Shown here: positions 17,762 to 25,453 of the stretch, piece after piece
Numbering within the stretch: position 1 is the stretch's first letter
Layout of the letters: each line of letters starts with the position of its first letter
NCBI GenBank assembly: GCA_025360715.1
Contig: JANYBS010000036.1
Location: 1-61,052, forward strand
Reading direction: 5' to 3'
DNA: 61,052 nt
Source: Candidatus Eiseniibacteriota bacterium
Lineage (GTDB): Bacteria; Eisenbacteria; RBG-16-71-46
Translations under genes and position numbers: made by a program
The notes under the pieces: generated by a model
What the model saw: the letters and a program-made list of their open reading frames with translations, nothing else
Database searches by the model: none
Told to the model about the DNA's origin: nothing

Positions 17762-18799
17762 TCAGGCCTTGGCGAATCCCGCCACCGCCGCATGGAACGC
17801 CGCGATCGCCCGGGCGATGCCCGCGTCGTCCACGTCCAAGTGGCAGATCGCGCGCACGCGCTTGGGGCCGTACTGCGACATCCAGACTCCGCGCTCGCGT
17901 AGCGCGGCGATCAGCGCCGGCGTGTCGATATCCTCGGCCAGGTTGGCGAACACGATATTGGTCTCGGGCGCGTCCACCTGCACGCCCGGCGCTGCGGCGA
18001 AGCCTGCCGCCAGCTCGCGGGCGCGCGCGTGATCGTCGGCGAGCCGATCCACGTGGTGGTCGAGCGCGTACAAGCACGCCGCCGCCAGCATGCCGACCTG
18101 GCGCATGCTGCCGCCAAAGCGCTTGCGGGCGCGGCGCGCGGCGCGGATCGTGGGCGCATCGCCCACCAGGATCGAACCCACGGGCGCGCCAAGGCCCTTG
18201 GAGAAGCACATCATCACGGTGTCGGCGCACGCCGCCCACTGCGCGATGCTCACGCCGCTCGCCACGGCCGCGTTCCACAGCCGCGCGCCGTCCAGGTGCA
18301 CACGCACGCCGCGCGCACTGGCCGCGGCGCGCATGGCCTGCAGCGCCGCGAGCGGCACGATGCTACCGCCGCTCAGGTTGTGGGTGTTCTCCACGCACAC
18401 GAGCGAGAGCCGGGCGTTGTGGTCGTCTTCGCCGCGCAGCGCTGCGGTCAGCGCTGCCGGCAACATCACCCCGCGCTCGGCGGTCACGATGTGCGCGAGC
18501 GCGCCACTCGCGGCGGCGATGCCGCCCTGCTCGTACAAGAAGATGTGCGAGCTGGCCTCGAGCAGCACTTCCTCGGACGGCCGCACCTGCACGTGCACGG
18601 CGAGCTGGTTGCCCATCGTGCCGCTGGGCACGTACAGCGCCGCCTCTTTGCCGGTCAGGGCCGAGACTCGGCGCTCGAGCTCGATCACGGTGGGGTCATC
18701 GCCATACACATCGTCGCCGACGATGGCCTCGGCGATGGCCTTGCGCATGGCGCTCGTGGGGCGGGTGACGGTATCGCTGCGCAGGTCGATCGGGTTCAT
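17762..18799 (-). CDS. ltaE: Low-specificity L-threonine aldolase
   Basis: A PLP-dependent fold-type I enzyme cleaving L-threonine (and allo-threonine) to glycine and acetaldehyde. The 345-residue product has the signature N-terminus IDLRSDTVTRPT, GDDVYGDDPTV, PSGTMGNQLA, ENTHNLSGG, HLDGARLWNA and the PLP-lysine motif FSKGLGAPVGS. The ATG at 18799 matches the usual start of the family; the longer open frame upstream is not conserved-looking. It is convergent with the nucleotidyltransferase pair, with 14 bp between them. Confidence 0.93.
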   Translation of the reverse strand: MNPIDLRSDTVTRPTSAMRKAIAEAIVGDDVYGDDPTVIELERRVSALTGKEAALYVPSGTMGNQLAVHVQVRPSEEVLLEASSHIFLYEQGGIAAASGALAHIVTAERGVMLPAALTAALRGEDDHNARLSLVCVENTHNLSGGSIVPLAALQAMRAAASARGVRVHLDGARLWNAAVASGVSIAQWAACADTVMMCFSKGLGAPVGSILVGDAPTIRAARRARKRFGGSMRQVGMLAAACLYALDHHVDRLADDHARARELAAGFAAAPGVQVDAPETNIVFANLAEDIDTPALIAALRERGVWMSQYGPKRVRAICHLDVDDAGIARAIAAFHAAVAGFAKA

Positions 18800-19064
18800 G
18801 AGGGGTCTCGGGAGGCTGGTGATGGTCACGCAGCCGGGGGGCTGCGCCTTCGTGCGCAACATAGTGAACTCGGCCGCCGCCTGCACGTGCGCCTGACAAG
18901 GCGTGGACACAAGCGGCGTCTGTCGTGGGCTGCGAGCTTGGCAGCCACGTGACGAACGCGCGAAGTCATGCGAGCATCTTACTACCCGTGTGGAACTTCG
19001 GGCGCCGCGAGGGCAGCCCGCTCACACGCAGCAACGGACCTTTGAAATCACGGAGTATGCGCTC

Positions 19065-19772
19065 ATGCCGTTCTTCGGCTTTGGTCTCGACCCCACGTTC
19101 CTGCTGCTGCTCCCGGCCATGGCGTTCGCGTTCTGGGCGCAGCACAAGGTCCGCAGCACCTACGAGCAGTTCGCCCAGGTCCCCGCCTCGAACGGGATGA
19201 CCGGCCGCGATATGGCGCGCTCGATCATGATGCGCAACGGCATCTCGAACGTGACCATCGAGCCGATCGGTGGCGCGCTCAGTGACCACTACGATCCGGG
19301 CGCCAAGCAGGTGCGGCTCTCGCCCGACATCTTCGGCGGCCAGTCGATCGCGGCGATCGCCGTCGCGGCGCACGAGGTGGGCCACGTGCTCCAGGACCAC
19401 GAAGGCTACTTCCCGTTGCGCATGCGCTCGTCGTTCGCGCCAGTCGCGGGCTTTGGCAGCACGCTGGCGATGCCGCTGTTCTTCATCGGCCTGCTGTTTG
19501 GCAACCGGCTGGCATTCGGTGGCGTGCTCATGGACCTCGGCATCCTGTTCTTCGCGGCCGCAGTAATCTTCCACGTGGTCACGCTGCCCGTCGAGTTCGA
19601 CGCGTCGCGGCGCGCGCTCGCGCAGCTCACCTCGAGCGGCGCGGTCATGCCACAGGAAGTCGCCGGCGCCAAGAAGGTGCTCGATGCCGCCGCGCTCACC
19701 TACGTTGCTGCAGCCGCGATGGCCGCGCTGCAACTGATCCGCCTGCTGCTGATCCGCGACTCGCGGCGCTGA
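19065..19772 (+). CDS. YugP-like membrane zinc metallopeptidase
   Basis: A 235-residue integral membrane protein with the HEVGH zinc motif (AVAAHEVGHVLQ, residues ~103-114), typical of the YugP/Zn_peptidase_2 family. A first membrane helix sits near the N-terminus, two or three further helices follow residue 120, and VTLPVEFDASRRA is a family hallmark. ATG at 19065 has CGGAG about 9 nt upstream; earlier in-frame sequence does not look coding. It is followed after 5 nt by a large membrane protein gene. Confidence 0.9.
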   Translation: MPFFGFGLDPTFLLLLPAMAFAFWAQHKVRSTYEQFAQVPASNGMTGRDMARSIMMRNGISNVTIEPIGGALSDHYDPGAKQVRLSPDIFGGQSIAAIAVAAHEVGHVLQDHEGYFPLRMRSSFAPVAGFGSTLAMPLFFIGLLFGNRLAFGGVLMDLGILFFAAAVIFHVVTLPVEFDASRRALAQLTSSGAVMPQEVAGAKKVLDAAALTYVAAAAMAALQLIRLLLIRDSRR

Positions 19773-19777
19773 TCGCG

Positions 19778-21565
19778 ATGGCGGCGGCAACGCGAGTGAC
19801 TCCTCCCAGCCGCTCGCGGGCCGCAGCCGCGCCTGCACTCGAATCGCCCACGCCGCTGCCGGCGGCAGCGCGCGCGCTGTGGCTCACGCTCGCGCTGCTG
19901 TGGGCGCTGCGCGCGGTCGCCATGCTCGTGCCCGGGCGCTACCTGTGGGGCTTCGATGTGGGCCGCGACACGCCGCCGGCATTCGCGTGGGCGTTGTGGG
20001 TGCTCGGTGCGCTAGCGCTCATCCCCGCACTGGCGCGAGCGGCGGCGGCGGCCTTGCGCCGCAAGCCGGGCGGCACGCTCATTCGCGCGCTGGTGCTGGC
20101 GCTCGCCGCCGCGGCATTCCTGTGGGCGCATCCCGATCGCGTGCGCTTCACCGGCGACGCCGACATCCGAGGCGCAGCCCTGCTCGATGCCGCGCGGCCC
20201 GAGAGCCTGCTCCCCCAGGCCATGCCGGGCGACCTGTTCCTGCACGTGCGCGCGCCGCTCGCGCTGCGCGCGCATGGTGTGAAGCCGGCGCTCTACCACC
20301 GCGCGATCGGCGCGTTGCTCGCGGCGCTCAGCGTGCTTGCCGCGTGGCGGCTCGTGCGCGTACTGAACCTGCGCGGCGCCACGGCGCTCGCGGTCATGAC
20401 GACGGCCGCGTGCACGGCAGCACTCGCGCTCGATGGCGGCTACGCCAAGGGCAGCGTCGAGCTGGTGCTGATCACGATGGCCGCGGGCGTCTCGGCGGTG
20501 GCGATCGCGCGCGAGCGCGAAAGGCTGCTGCCACTCGCGCTGCTCACCAGCGCCGGGATCATCATGCATCGTGCGGGGCTGCTGCTGGTGCCGTTGTATA
20601 TCGCGGCGCTGGTGAGCGAACTCGCACGGCGGCGCACCGCGGTGCTGGCGCGCTGGGACTTCTGGGCCGCTCTGGCAGCGCCGGTAGCGACGCTCGTGTG
20701 GCTCGGACCTTCGCTGCTACATGTCGTCTCGGGATTCGACGCCGTGCATCACGTGGCGCAGGGCCACGGCGGTGTGCTCGCGTACGCGTTCGCGCCTTCG
20801 CACCTGCGCGACGTGGCCAACCTCTGCGTGCTGCTCGTGCCGGTTGCGCCAGCGCTACTGGTGCTTGCTGCGCGCGCGCGCGAGCGCAGCCCCCGCGAAG
20901 GCTTGTTGCTGGCAGCGGCGCTTGCGCCTGCGCTCGCGGTGCTACTCATGATGCGCCCGCAGCAGGGCCTGTTCCGCGACTGGGACGTATTCGCGGGAAC
21001 GGGCGCGCTCCTGGCGGTGACGCTTGCCGTTCACGCCAGTGACCTGTTCGAGCGCGAGCGCGCCGCCGCGTGGCTCGCGGTGCCGCTGCTGTTCATGAGC
21101 GCGGTGCCCGCGCTGCAATGGGTGAGCATCCAGCACGATGAGCCGCGCGGACTCGCGCGTGCGTGGCAGCAACTGCAAGGCCCGCCGGCCGCCGACAACG
21201 AAGCGCGCGCGCGCGGTTTCAGCTCGCTCGGCATGCATTACTACGGCACGGACTGGACACGCTTCGCCGACGCTTGCAGCTTGTCGATCGCGAGCGCGCC
21301 CAACCCGAGCGTGTTCGTGCAGTGGGGCATCGCCAAGACCATGCTCGAGCAATACGCGCCGGCGCAGCAGGCGTATCTGCATGCCGCGCAGCTCAATCCC
21401 GGAATGGTGCTCGCTTGGCGCGGAGTCGCCGCATCGTCGAGTGCGCTCGGGGACCTGCCGCACATGCGCCAGGCGGTCGAGCACTTGCGAGTGCTCGATC
21501 CCGATGGCCCCACCACGCGCGATGCGATGGAATATCTGGCGCAGCAGGGCCAGCGCGGTCAGTAG
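19778..21565 (+). CDS. Polytopic membrane protein with C-terminal TPR-like helices
   Basis: 595 residues, unrecognised. From about residue 30 to 455 there are ten or more hydrophobic segments separated by short charged loops, a layout seen in PMT/GT-C-type glycosyltransferases and other polytopic proteins. However, I do not see a convincing DxD/DE active-site loop. The last ~130 residues are soluble and contain TPR-like helix pairs (YAPAQQAYLHAAQLNP and GDLPHMRQAVEHLRVLDP). Strong codon periodicity supports coding. It is probably co-transcribed with the YugP-like protease. Confidence 0.75.
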   Translation: MAAATRVTPPSRSRAAAAPALESPTPLPAAARALWLTLALLWALRAVAMLVPGRYLWGFDVGRDTPPAFAWALWVLGALALIPALARAAAAALRRKPGGTLIRALVLALAAAAFLWAHPDRVRFTGDADIRGAALLDAARPESLLPQAMPGDLFLHVRAPLALRAHGVKPALYHRAIGALLAALSVLAAWRLVRVLNLRGATALAVMTTAACTAALALDGGYAKGSVELVLITMAAGVSAVAIARERERLLPLALLTSAGIIMHRAGLLLVPLYIAALVSELARRRTAVLARWDFWAALAAPVATLVWLGPSLLHVVSGFDAVHHVAQGHGGVLAYAFAPSHLRDVANLCVLLVPVAPALLVLAARARERSPREGLLLAAALAPALAVLLMMRPQQGLFRDWDVFAGTGALLAVTLAVHASDLFERERAAAWLAVPLLFMSAVPALQWVSIQHDEPRGLARAWQQLQGPPAADNEARARGFSSLGMHYYGTDWTRFADACSLSIASAPNPSVFVQWGIAKTMLEQYAPAQQAYLHAAQLNPGMVLAWRGVAASSSALGDLPHMRQAVEHLRVLDPDGPTTRDAMEYLAQQGQRGQ

Positions 21566-21589
21566 AGCGGCCGGCCGGCCGCAAATAAG

Positions 21590-21624
21590 ATCCGCCCCGC
21601 TCACGAGTCGTGAACGGGGCGGAT
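21590..21624 (-). terminator. Hairpin terminator between the membrane protein and HU genes
   Basis: A 10-bp arm ATCCGCCCCG (21590-21599) pairs with CGGGGCGGAT (21615-21624), with five more pairs inside after one mismatch. Minus-strand continuation CTTATTTG fits termination of the HU transcript. It may also stop the convergent plus-strand transcript. Confidence 0.75.
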
Positions 21625-21643
21625 GATGCTGCGGCGGCGCGTG

Positions 21644-21922
21644 TTACTGCTGCGACACCATGTCCTTGAGTTCCTTGCTCACCTTGAAGACCGGGACCCT
21701 GCGCGGGGGGACCGGCACGGCTTCACCCGTGCGCGGATTGCGCGCGATACGACTCTTGCGGTCCTTCACACGGAACGTGCCGAAGCCACGGATCTCGATG
21801 TGGTGACCCTGAGCGAGCGCCTTGGCCACGGCGTTCAGGAAGCTGTCGACGGTCTCCGCGACATCCTTCTTCGTCAGTCCGGTGCGTTCCGCGATCTGAT
21901 CGACGATATCCGCCTTGGTCAT
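21644..21922 (-). CDS. HU/IHF-family DNA-binding protein
   Basis: A 92-residue nucleoid protein. It shows the HU pattern: N-terminal helices (MTKADIVDQIAERTG), the GFGTF turn at residues 47-51 (IRGFGTFRV), and the DNA-binding arm RxxRxARNPRTGE, then VPVFKVSKELK. Whether HU or IHF-like cannot be settled. The start has GAGGAGG about 6 nt upstream. It is a single-gene transcript between its own promoter and a terminator. Confidence 0.95.
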   Translation of the reverse strand: MTKADIVDQIAERTGLTKKDVAETVDSFLNAVAKALAQGHHIEIRGFGTFRVKDRKSRIARNPRTGEAVPVPPRRVPVFKVSKELKDMVSQQ

Positions 21923-21986
21923 CTCATCCTCCTCAGCGCCGCCCCACCCGGGGAACTGCGGCGAGACCCGGGTATGGAATAACAGG

Positions 21987-22016
21987 ACCGTAAAGCAGCC
22001 CTCTCGGGACTGTCAA
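21987..22016 (-). promoter_or_regulatory. Promoter of the HU gene
   Basis: Minus strand TTGACA, 18 bp, TACGGT, with an AAAAAGGG A-tract just upstream of the -35. The leader would be about 58 nt. Confidence 0.55.
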
Positions 22017-22051
22017 TCCCTTTTTGGGCAACAGGTTGAGCCACTGGCGCG

Positions 22052-23026
22052 TCAGGCTCCCACGGGCGGTTCCACCATGCCCAACGCTTTCCGGCGAGCC
22101 AGCTCCAGCGGATGGGCCGCGGATGCCTTGAGCGCGGCGTCCAGCCGGGGTCGTCCCGAGGCCGCCTCGGCGCCCCATTCGCGCGCGAAATCGCCACTGC
22201 GGATCTCGGCGAGCATCGCGCGCATCTGCGCCCGCGAGTCTTCGCCGATCACGCGCGGGCCGCGGGTCACGTCGCCATAGCACGCCGTGCCGCTGATGCC
22301 CGAGCGCATGCCCGAGACGCCCTTCTCGTGCAGCAGGTCGGCCAGATATTTCAGCTGGTGGATGCACTCCAGATAGGCGATCTCGGGCGAGAATCCGGCT
22401 TCCGTGAGCGTCTCGAACGCTGCGGTCACCAGGGCGTTCATGCCGCCGCAGAGCACGGCCTGCTCGCCAAAGAGATCCACCTCGGTCTCCTCGCGCACCG
22501 TCGTCGGCCACAGCCGGGCACGCGCGCAGCCGAGCGCGGCCGCATAGGCGTTCGCGCGGTCCCAAGCGCGGCCGGTGCCGTCTTGATGCACGGCCAGGTA
22601 CGCCGGCAGGCCGCGGCCGGCCTCGTACTCGCTGCGCAACACGCGGCCGGGGCCCGTGGGTGAGACCAGCACGACGTCAGCGCCCTTCGGGAACACCAGC
22701 GCTCCATAGAGCAGGTTGAAGCCATGCGCGAAGATCACGGCGGCATCTGCCGCCAGACCCGCGCCGACCTGCTGCCACACCGCCGGCGCCACTTCATCGG
22801 GCAACAGCAGCGCCACGACCCGTGCGCGCGCTACGGCCTCGGCGAGCGTGAAGACATCAAAGCCCAGCGCCTGCGCGCGCGCGTGCGCACCACGGCCCGG
22901 CCGCGCGCCCACGATCACCGGAACGCCGGCGTCGCGCAGGTTCAGCGCGTGCGCAGCGCCCTGATTGCCAAAGCCCAGGATCGCGACGGGGGCTTGCATG
23001 GCGTTCGGGCTATGAACCTGCGACAT
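22052..23026 (-). CDS. ilvC: Ketol-acid reductoisomerase
   Basis: Catalyses the Mg-dependent alkyl migration and NADPH reduction in valine/isoleucine synthesis. The 324-residue product is class I-sized, with the Rossmann GFGNQGAAHALNLRD, DVVLVSPTGPG, the metal-site motif EVDLFGEQAVLCGG, AYLECIHQLK and GDVTRGPR near the end. Two ATGs are adjacent; 23026 is preferred because GGAGG lies 4 nt upstream of it. No other branched-chain biosynthesis gene is in the window. A terminator hairpin lies 22 nt before its start. Confidence 0.93.
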   Translation of the reverse strand: MSQVHSPNAMQAPVAILGFGNQGAAHALNLRDAGVPVIVGARPGRGAHARAQALGFDVFTLAEAVARARVVALLLPDEVAPAVWQQVGAGLAADAAVIFAHGFNLLYGALVFPKGADVVLVSPTGPGRVLRSEYEAGRGLPAYLAVHQDGTGRAWDRANAYAAALGCARARLWPTTVREETEVDLFGEQAVLCGGMNALVTAAFETLTEAGFSPEIAYLECIHQLKYLADLLHEKGVSGMRSGISGTACYGDVTRGPRVIGEDSRAQMRAMLAEIRSGDFAREWGAEAASGRPRLDAALKASAAHPLELARRKALGMVEPPVGA

Positions 23027-23051
23027 CATGCCTCCGCGGCGTTGAAAAGCA

Positions 23052-23088
23052 GCGCGGCCTCCGGGACGTCGAGCTCCGGAGGCCGCGC
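23052..23088 (-). terminator. Terminator hairpin just upstream of ilvC
   Basis: A perfect 13-bp stem (23052-23064 with 23076-23088) and an 11-nt loop are followed on the minus strand by CTTTTC. It ends the TPR gene transcript and is so close to ilvC that no promoter fits between them. Confidence 0.75.
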
Positions 23089-23118
23089 GTGTGCGTCAGC
23101 GCGAGTGTGCGGCGAGCG

Positions 23119-24525
23119 TCACTTCTTGCCGGCCGGCGCAGGCGCCGACCAGTCGCTCTTCTGCACCAGCGAGAAGCCTTTGCCGGCATCGAACGTGAAG
23201 CCCTGCTTTTTCTTGAGATACATCCACGTCTGCAGCTTCTGGCCGCTCGACTCCCAATCGTAGACCTTCTCGGGCGCGCCCATCGCCTTCTTCGTGTTCT
23301 CCGCCGCCGAGCCCACCGGCACCTTGCCCGCCGCATCGCCGGCCTTCCCGTTCTGCATCGCCATGTACATCATGAGCAGTTCGGTCGACTTGGGATTGTT
23401 GTTGGCCTTGCTGTACGCAGCGCCTAATTGGCGGTAGTAGATCTTCTCTTCCGGCTTCGCGTCGATCGCCTGGTGCAACACCTTCACGGCCTCGTCGAAC
23501 TTCTGCTCGTCCGCGAGCACCGAGCCCAAGGAAGACAGCGCTTCGGGATCGGTCGGGTTCTGCTTGAGCGCCGCGCGCCACTGGCCTTCGGCCAGCGCGA
23601 GTTCGCCGCAGTTCTGGTACGCCAGCGCCGCATTGAACGCCAGGTTCGCATCGCTCGTCTTGAGTTCGAACGACTTCGCGTAGGCATCGCCGGCCGCCTT
23701 GAAGTCGGCGCGGCGCTCGGCATCCTTCTTCTGCGCCGCGCGCTGGAAGTACGCGTTGCCCAGACCCATGAAGTGGTCCGAGTTCGTGGTCTCCTGCTTG
23801 CTCAGCTCGCCGTAGTAGAGAATCGCGGCGTCGTAGTTCTTGGCGTCGAGCAATTGGCTCGCCTTGTTCGCGCGCACGGTCTTGAGCGCTTCGGCCAGTT
23901 GGCCCACCGACGTGTCGGCCGCCGCTTCGGTCTGGCCGTTCTTGAGCACGGTCTCCGCATCGTCGAACCGGTTCGCGAGCGCGTACGCCGTGGCCAGGTT
24001 GCGGATCGTCTGCGCGTGACCCGGCTTGAGCATCTTGGCGTTCGTGAGCTTGGTGATAGCCGCGGCGAACTTCGCCTTGGCGTCGTCCTTCGCGCCGCCG
24101 TCGGCGAGCGCCTGGGCGTCGGTGATGTTCTTGATGCCGTCGTTGTAGGCCTTGGCCCAGTACGACTCGCGGTTATTCGAGACCACTTCGATGCGCCGCT
24201 TGTCGCCCTTGCTCGTGAGGCCCGTGATGGCCTTGGAGAACGCCGCGCCCGCGGGGCCGGCGCTGTCGAGCTCGGCATACGCCCAGCCCAGGTAGCCCAT
24301 GGCCTCGAAGTCCTCGGGGTCCTCGCCCGTGCCTTGCACGAGCTGGTCGACGGCCTTGTTCATCTCGCGCGTGTAATCCTCGGTGTTGCCCTTGTTCTTG
24401 TCGCCCAAGCCCTGCACGACGTACTGGATACCGCCGGCGCAGTGCGGATTGCGCGCGGATGCGGTACCGGCCAGACCTGCGACAAGCAGGACGGCGAGCC
24501 CGGTGGCGGCGAGTCGGAGCTTCAT
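23119..24525 (-). CDS. Secreted TPR-repeat protein
   Basis: 468 residues with an N-terminal Sec signal (MKLRLAATGLAVLLVAGLAGTASA), so it acts outside the cytoplasm. The middle contains several tetratricopeptide helix pairs, for example TIRNLATAYALANRFDDAETVL, DHFMGLGNAYFQRA and ALSSLGSVLADEQKFDEAVKVL. No enzymatic motif is seen; TPR proteins act as scaffolds. AAGGAGG precedes the ATG by 5 nt. It begins 19 nt after the HD phosphohydrolase gene, so the two probably share the promoter at 25327-25356. Confidence 0.88.
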   Translation of the reverse strand: MKLRLAATGLAVLLVAGLAGTASARNPHCAGGIQYVVQGLGDKNKGNTEDYTREMNKAVDQLVQGTGEDPEDFEAMGYLGWAYAELDSAGPAGAAFSKAITGLTSKGDKRRIEVVSNNRESYWAKAYNDGIKNITDAQALADGGAKDDAKAKFAAAITKLTNAKMLKPGHAQTIRNLATAYALANRFDDAETVLKNGQTEAAADTSVGQLAEALKTVRANKASQLLDAKNYDAAILYYGELSKQETTNSDHFMGLGNAYFQRAAQKKDAERRADFKAAGDAYAKSFELKTSDANLAFNAALAYQNCGELALAEGQWRAALKQNPTDPEALSSLGSVLADEQKFDEAVKVLHQAIDAKPEEKIYYRQLGAAYSKANNNPKSTELLMMYMAMQNGKAGDAAGKVPVGSAAENTKKAMGAPEKVYDWESSGQKLQTWMYLKKKQGFTFDAGKGFSLVQKSDWSAPAPAGKK

Positions 24526-24544
24526 AGCAGCCTCCTTTATGGTT

Positions 24545-25258
24545 TCAGACGAGACGGTTGCCGTTCACCGAGAGCCCGAAACTCGCTCCCAGGAACTTGG
24601 CCGCCTTGCGCGACGCCAGCATGCGCGTCATGAAGATCTCGAAATACTCCATGGCGTTCGAGATCTTGGGATCGAGGGTCAGCTCGAGTGTGATCTGCTT
24701 GGCCTTCTCATCCACGTTCAGGAAGCTCTTCTCCACGGCGTAGTTCACGCGATCGTGGATGTCGAACTTGATCATGTCGGGGTTGCGCACGCGCGTACGG
24801 TGCACGTCCGACTTGTCGGCCAGGATCACGGCCGCGGCGATCGGATTGACCGGGTCGCCGTCGTTCTCGTGGTGGTTGCCGATCGCCGCGATGACTTGCA
24901 ACACCTCCATGTCTTGCATGCCGAACTCGTTCAGGATCTGCATGGCCATGGTGGCGCCGGTCTGGGCGTGGTGATCGCGGTTCACGGCATTGCCGATATC
25001 GTGGAGCAGCCCGGCGATCGCGGCGAGCTCACACTCGCGCGCGGGCCGGCCCATGCGCGTGAGTACATTGAACGCGATGCGGCTGACCAGGCTCACGTGC
25101 CGCTCGCCATGCTCGGTGTAACCGATCTGCTCGAGCGCCGCGTCCGCCATGCGGATGTAGGCCTTCACGCGCGGGTGATCGCGCACGAACTCGAGGGTGA
25201 TCGGCGTGGCGCTGCCCGAAGGGGCGTCAGAGACGGGGCGAACCGGTTGGGTCGTCAT
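24545..25258 (-). CDS. HD-domain phosphohydrolase
   Basis: 237 residues of a single HD hydrolase domain. Metal ligands are visible in order: His in HGERH near residue 51, HD in LLHDIGN, His in DHHAQTG, His-His in GNHHE, and Asp in LADKSDVHR. It lacks the GYP signature, so it is a plain HD protein rather than HD-GYP. Substrate is unknown; nucleotide or phosphate-ester hydrolysis is typical. It is first in an operon with the secreted TPR protein. Confidence 0.88.
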   Translation of the reverse strand: MTTQPVRPVSDAPSGSATPITLEFVRDHPRVKAYIRMADAALEQIGYTEHGERHVSLVSRIAFNVLTRMGRPARECELAAIAGLLHDIGNAVNRDHHAQTGATMAMQILNEFGMQDMEVLQVIAAIGNHHENDGDPVNPIAAAVILADKSDVHRTRVRNPDMIKFDIHDRVNYAVEKSFLNVDEKAKQITLELTLDPKISNAMEYFEIFMTRMLASRKAAKFLGASFGLSVNGNRLV

Positions 25259-25326
25259 GATGGAACTCCCAGAAGCGGAAATCGTGCCGGTTCCCGGCCG
25301 GTGCGGATCTATCGGTGAGCGAGGCG

Positions 25327-25356
25327 ACTCTAGGGGCGCAAATCAAGATGCGTCAA
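25327..25356 (-). promoter_or_regulatory. Promoter of the HD hydrolase-TPR operon
   Basis: Minus strand TTGACG, 18 bp, TAGAGT, giving a leader of about 60 nt before the HD gene start. Confidence 0.5.
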
Positions 25357-25453
25357 GCCACAAGCGGCTCTTGACGACGCGCTGACGTGGCCTCGCAACG
25401 CGTTGCGCCCGTAGCGCTCCCGCACGGAACGGGCGATGCCGCGACAGTGCGCC

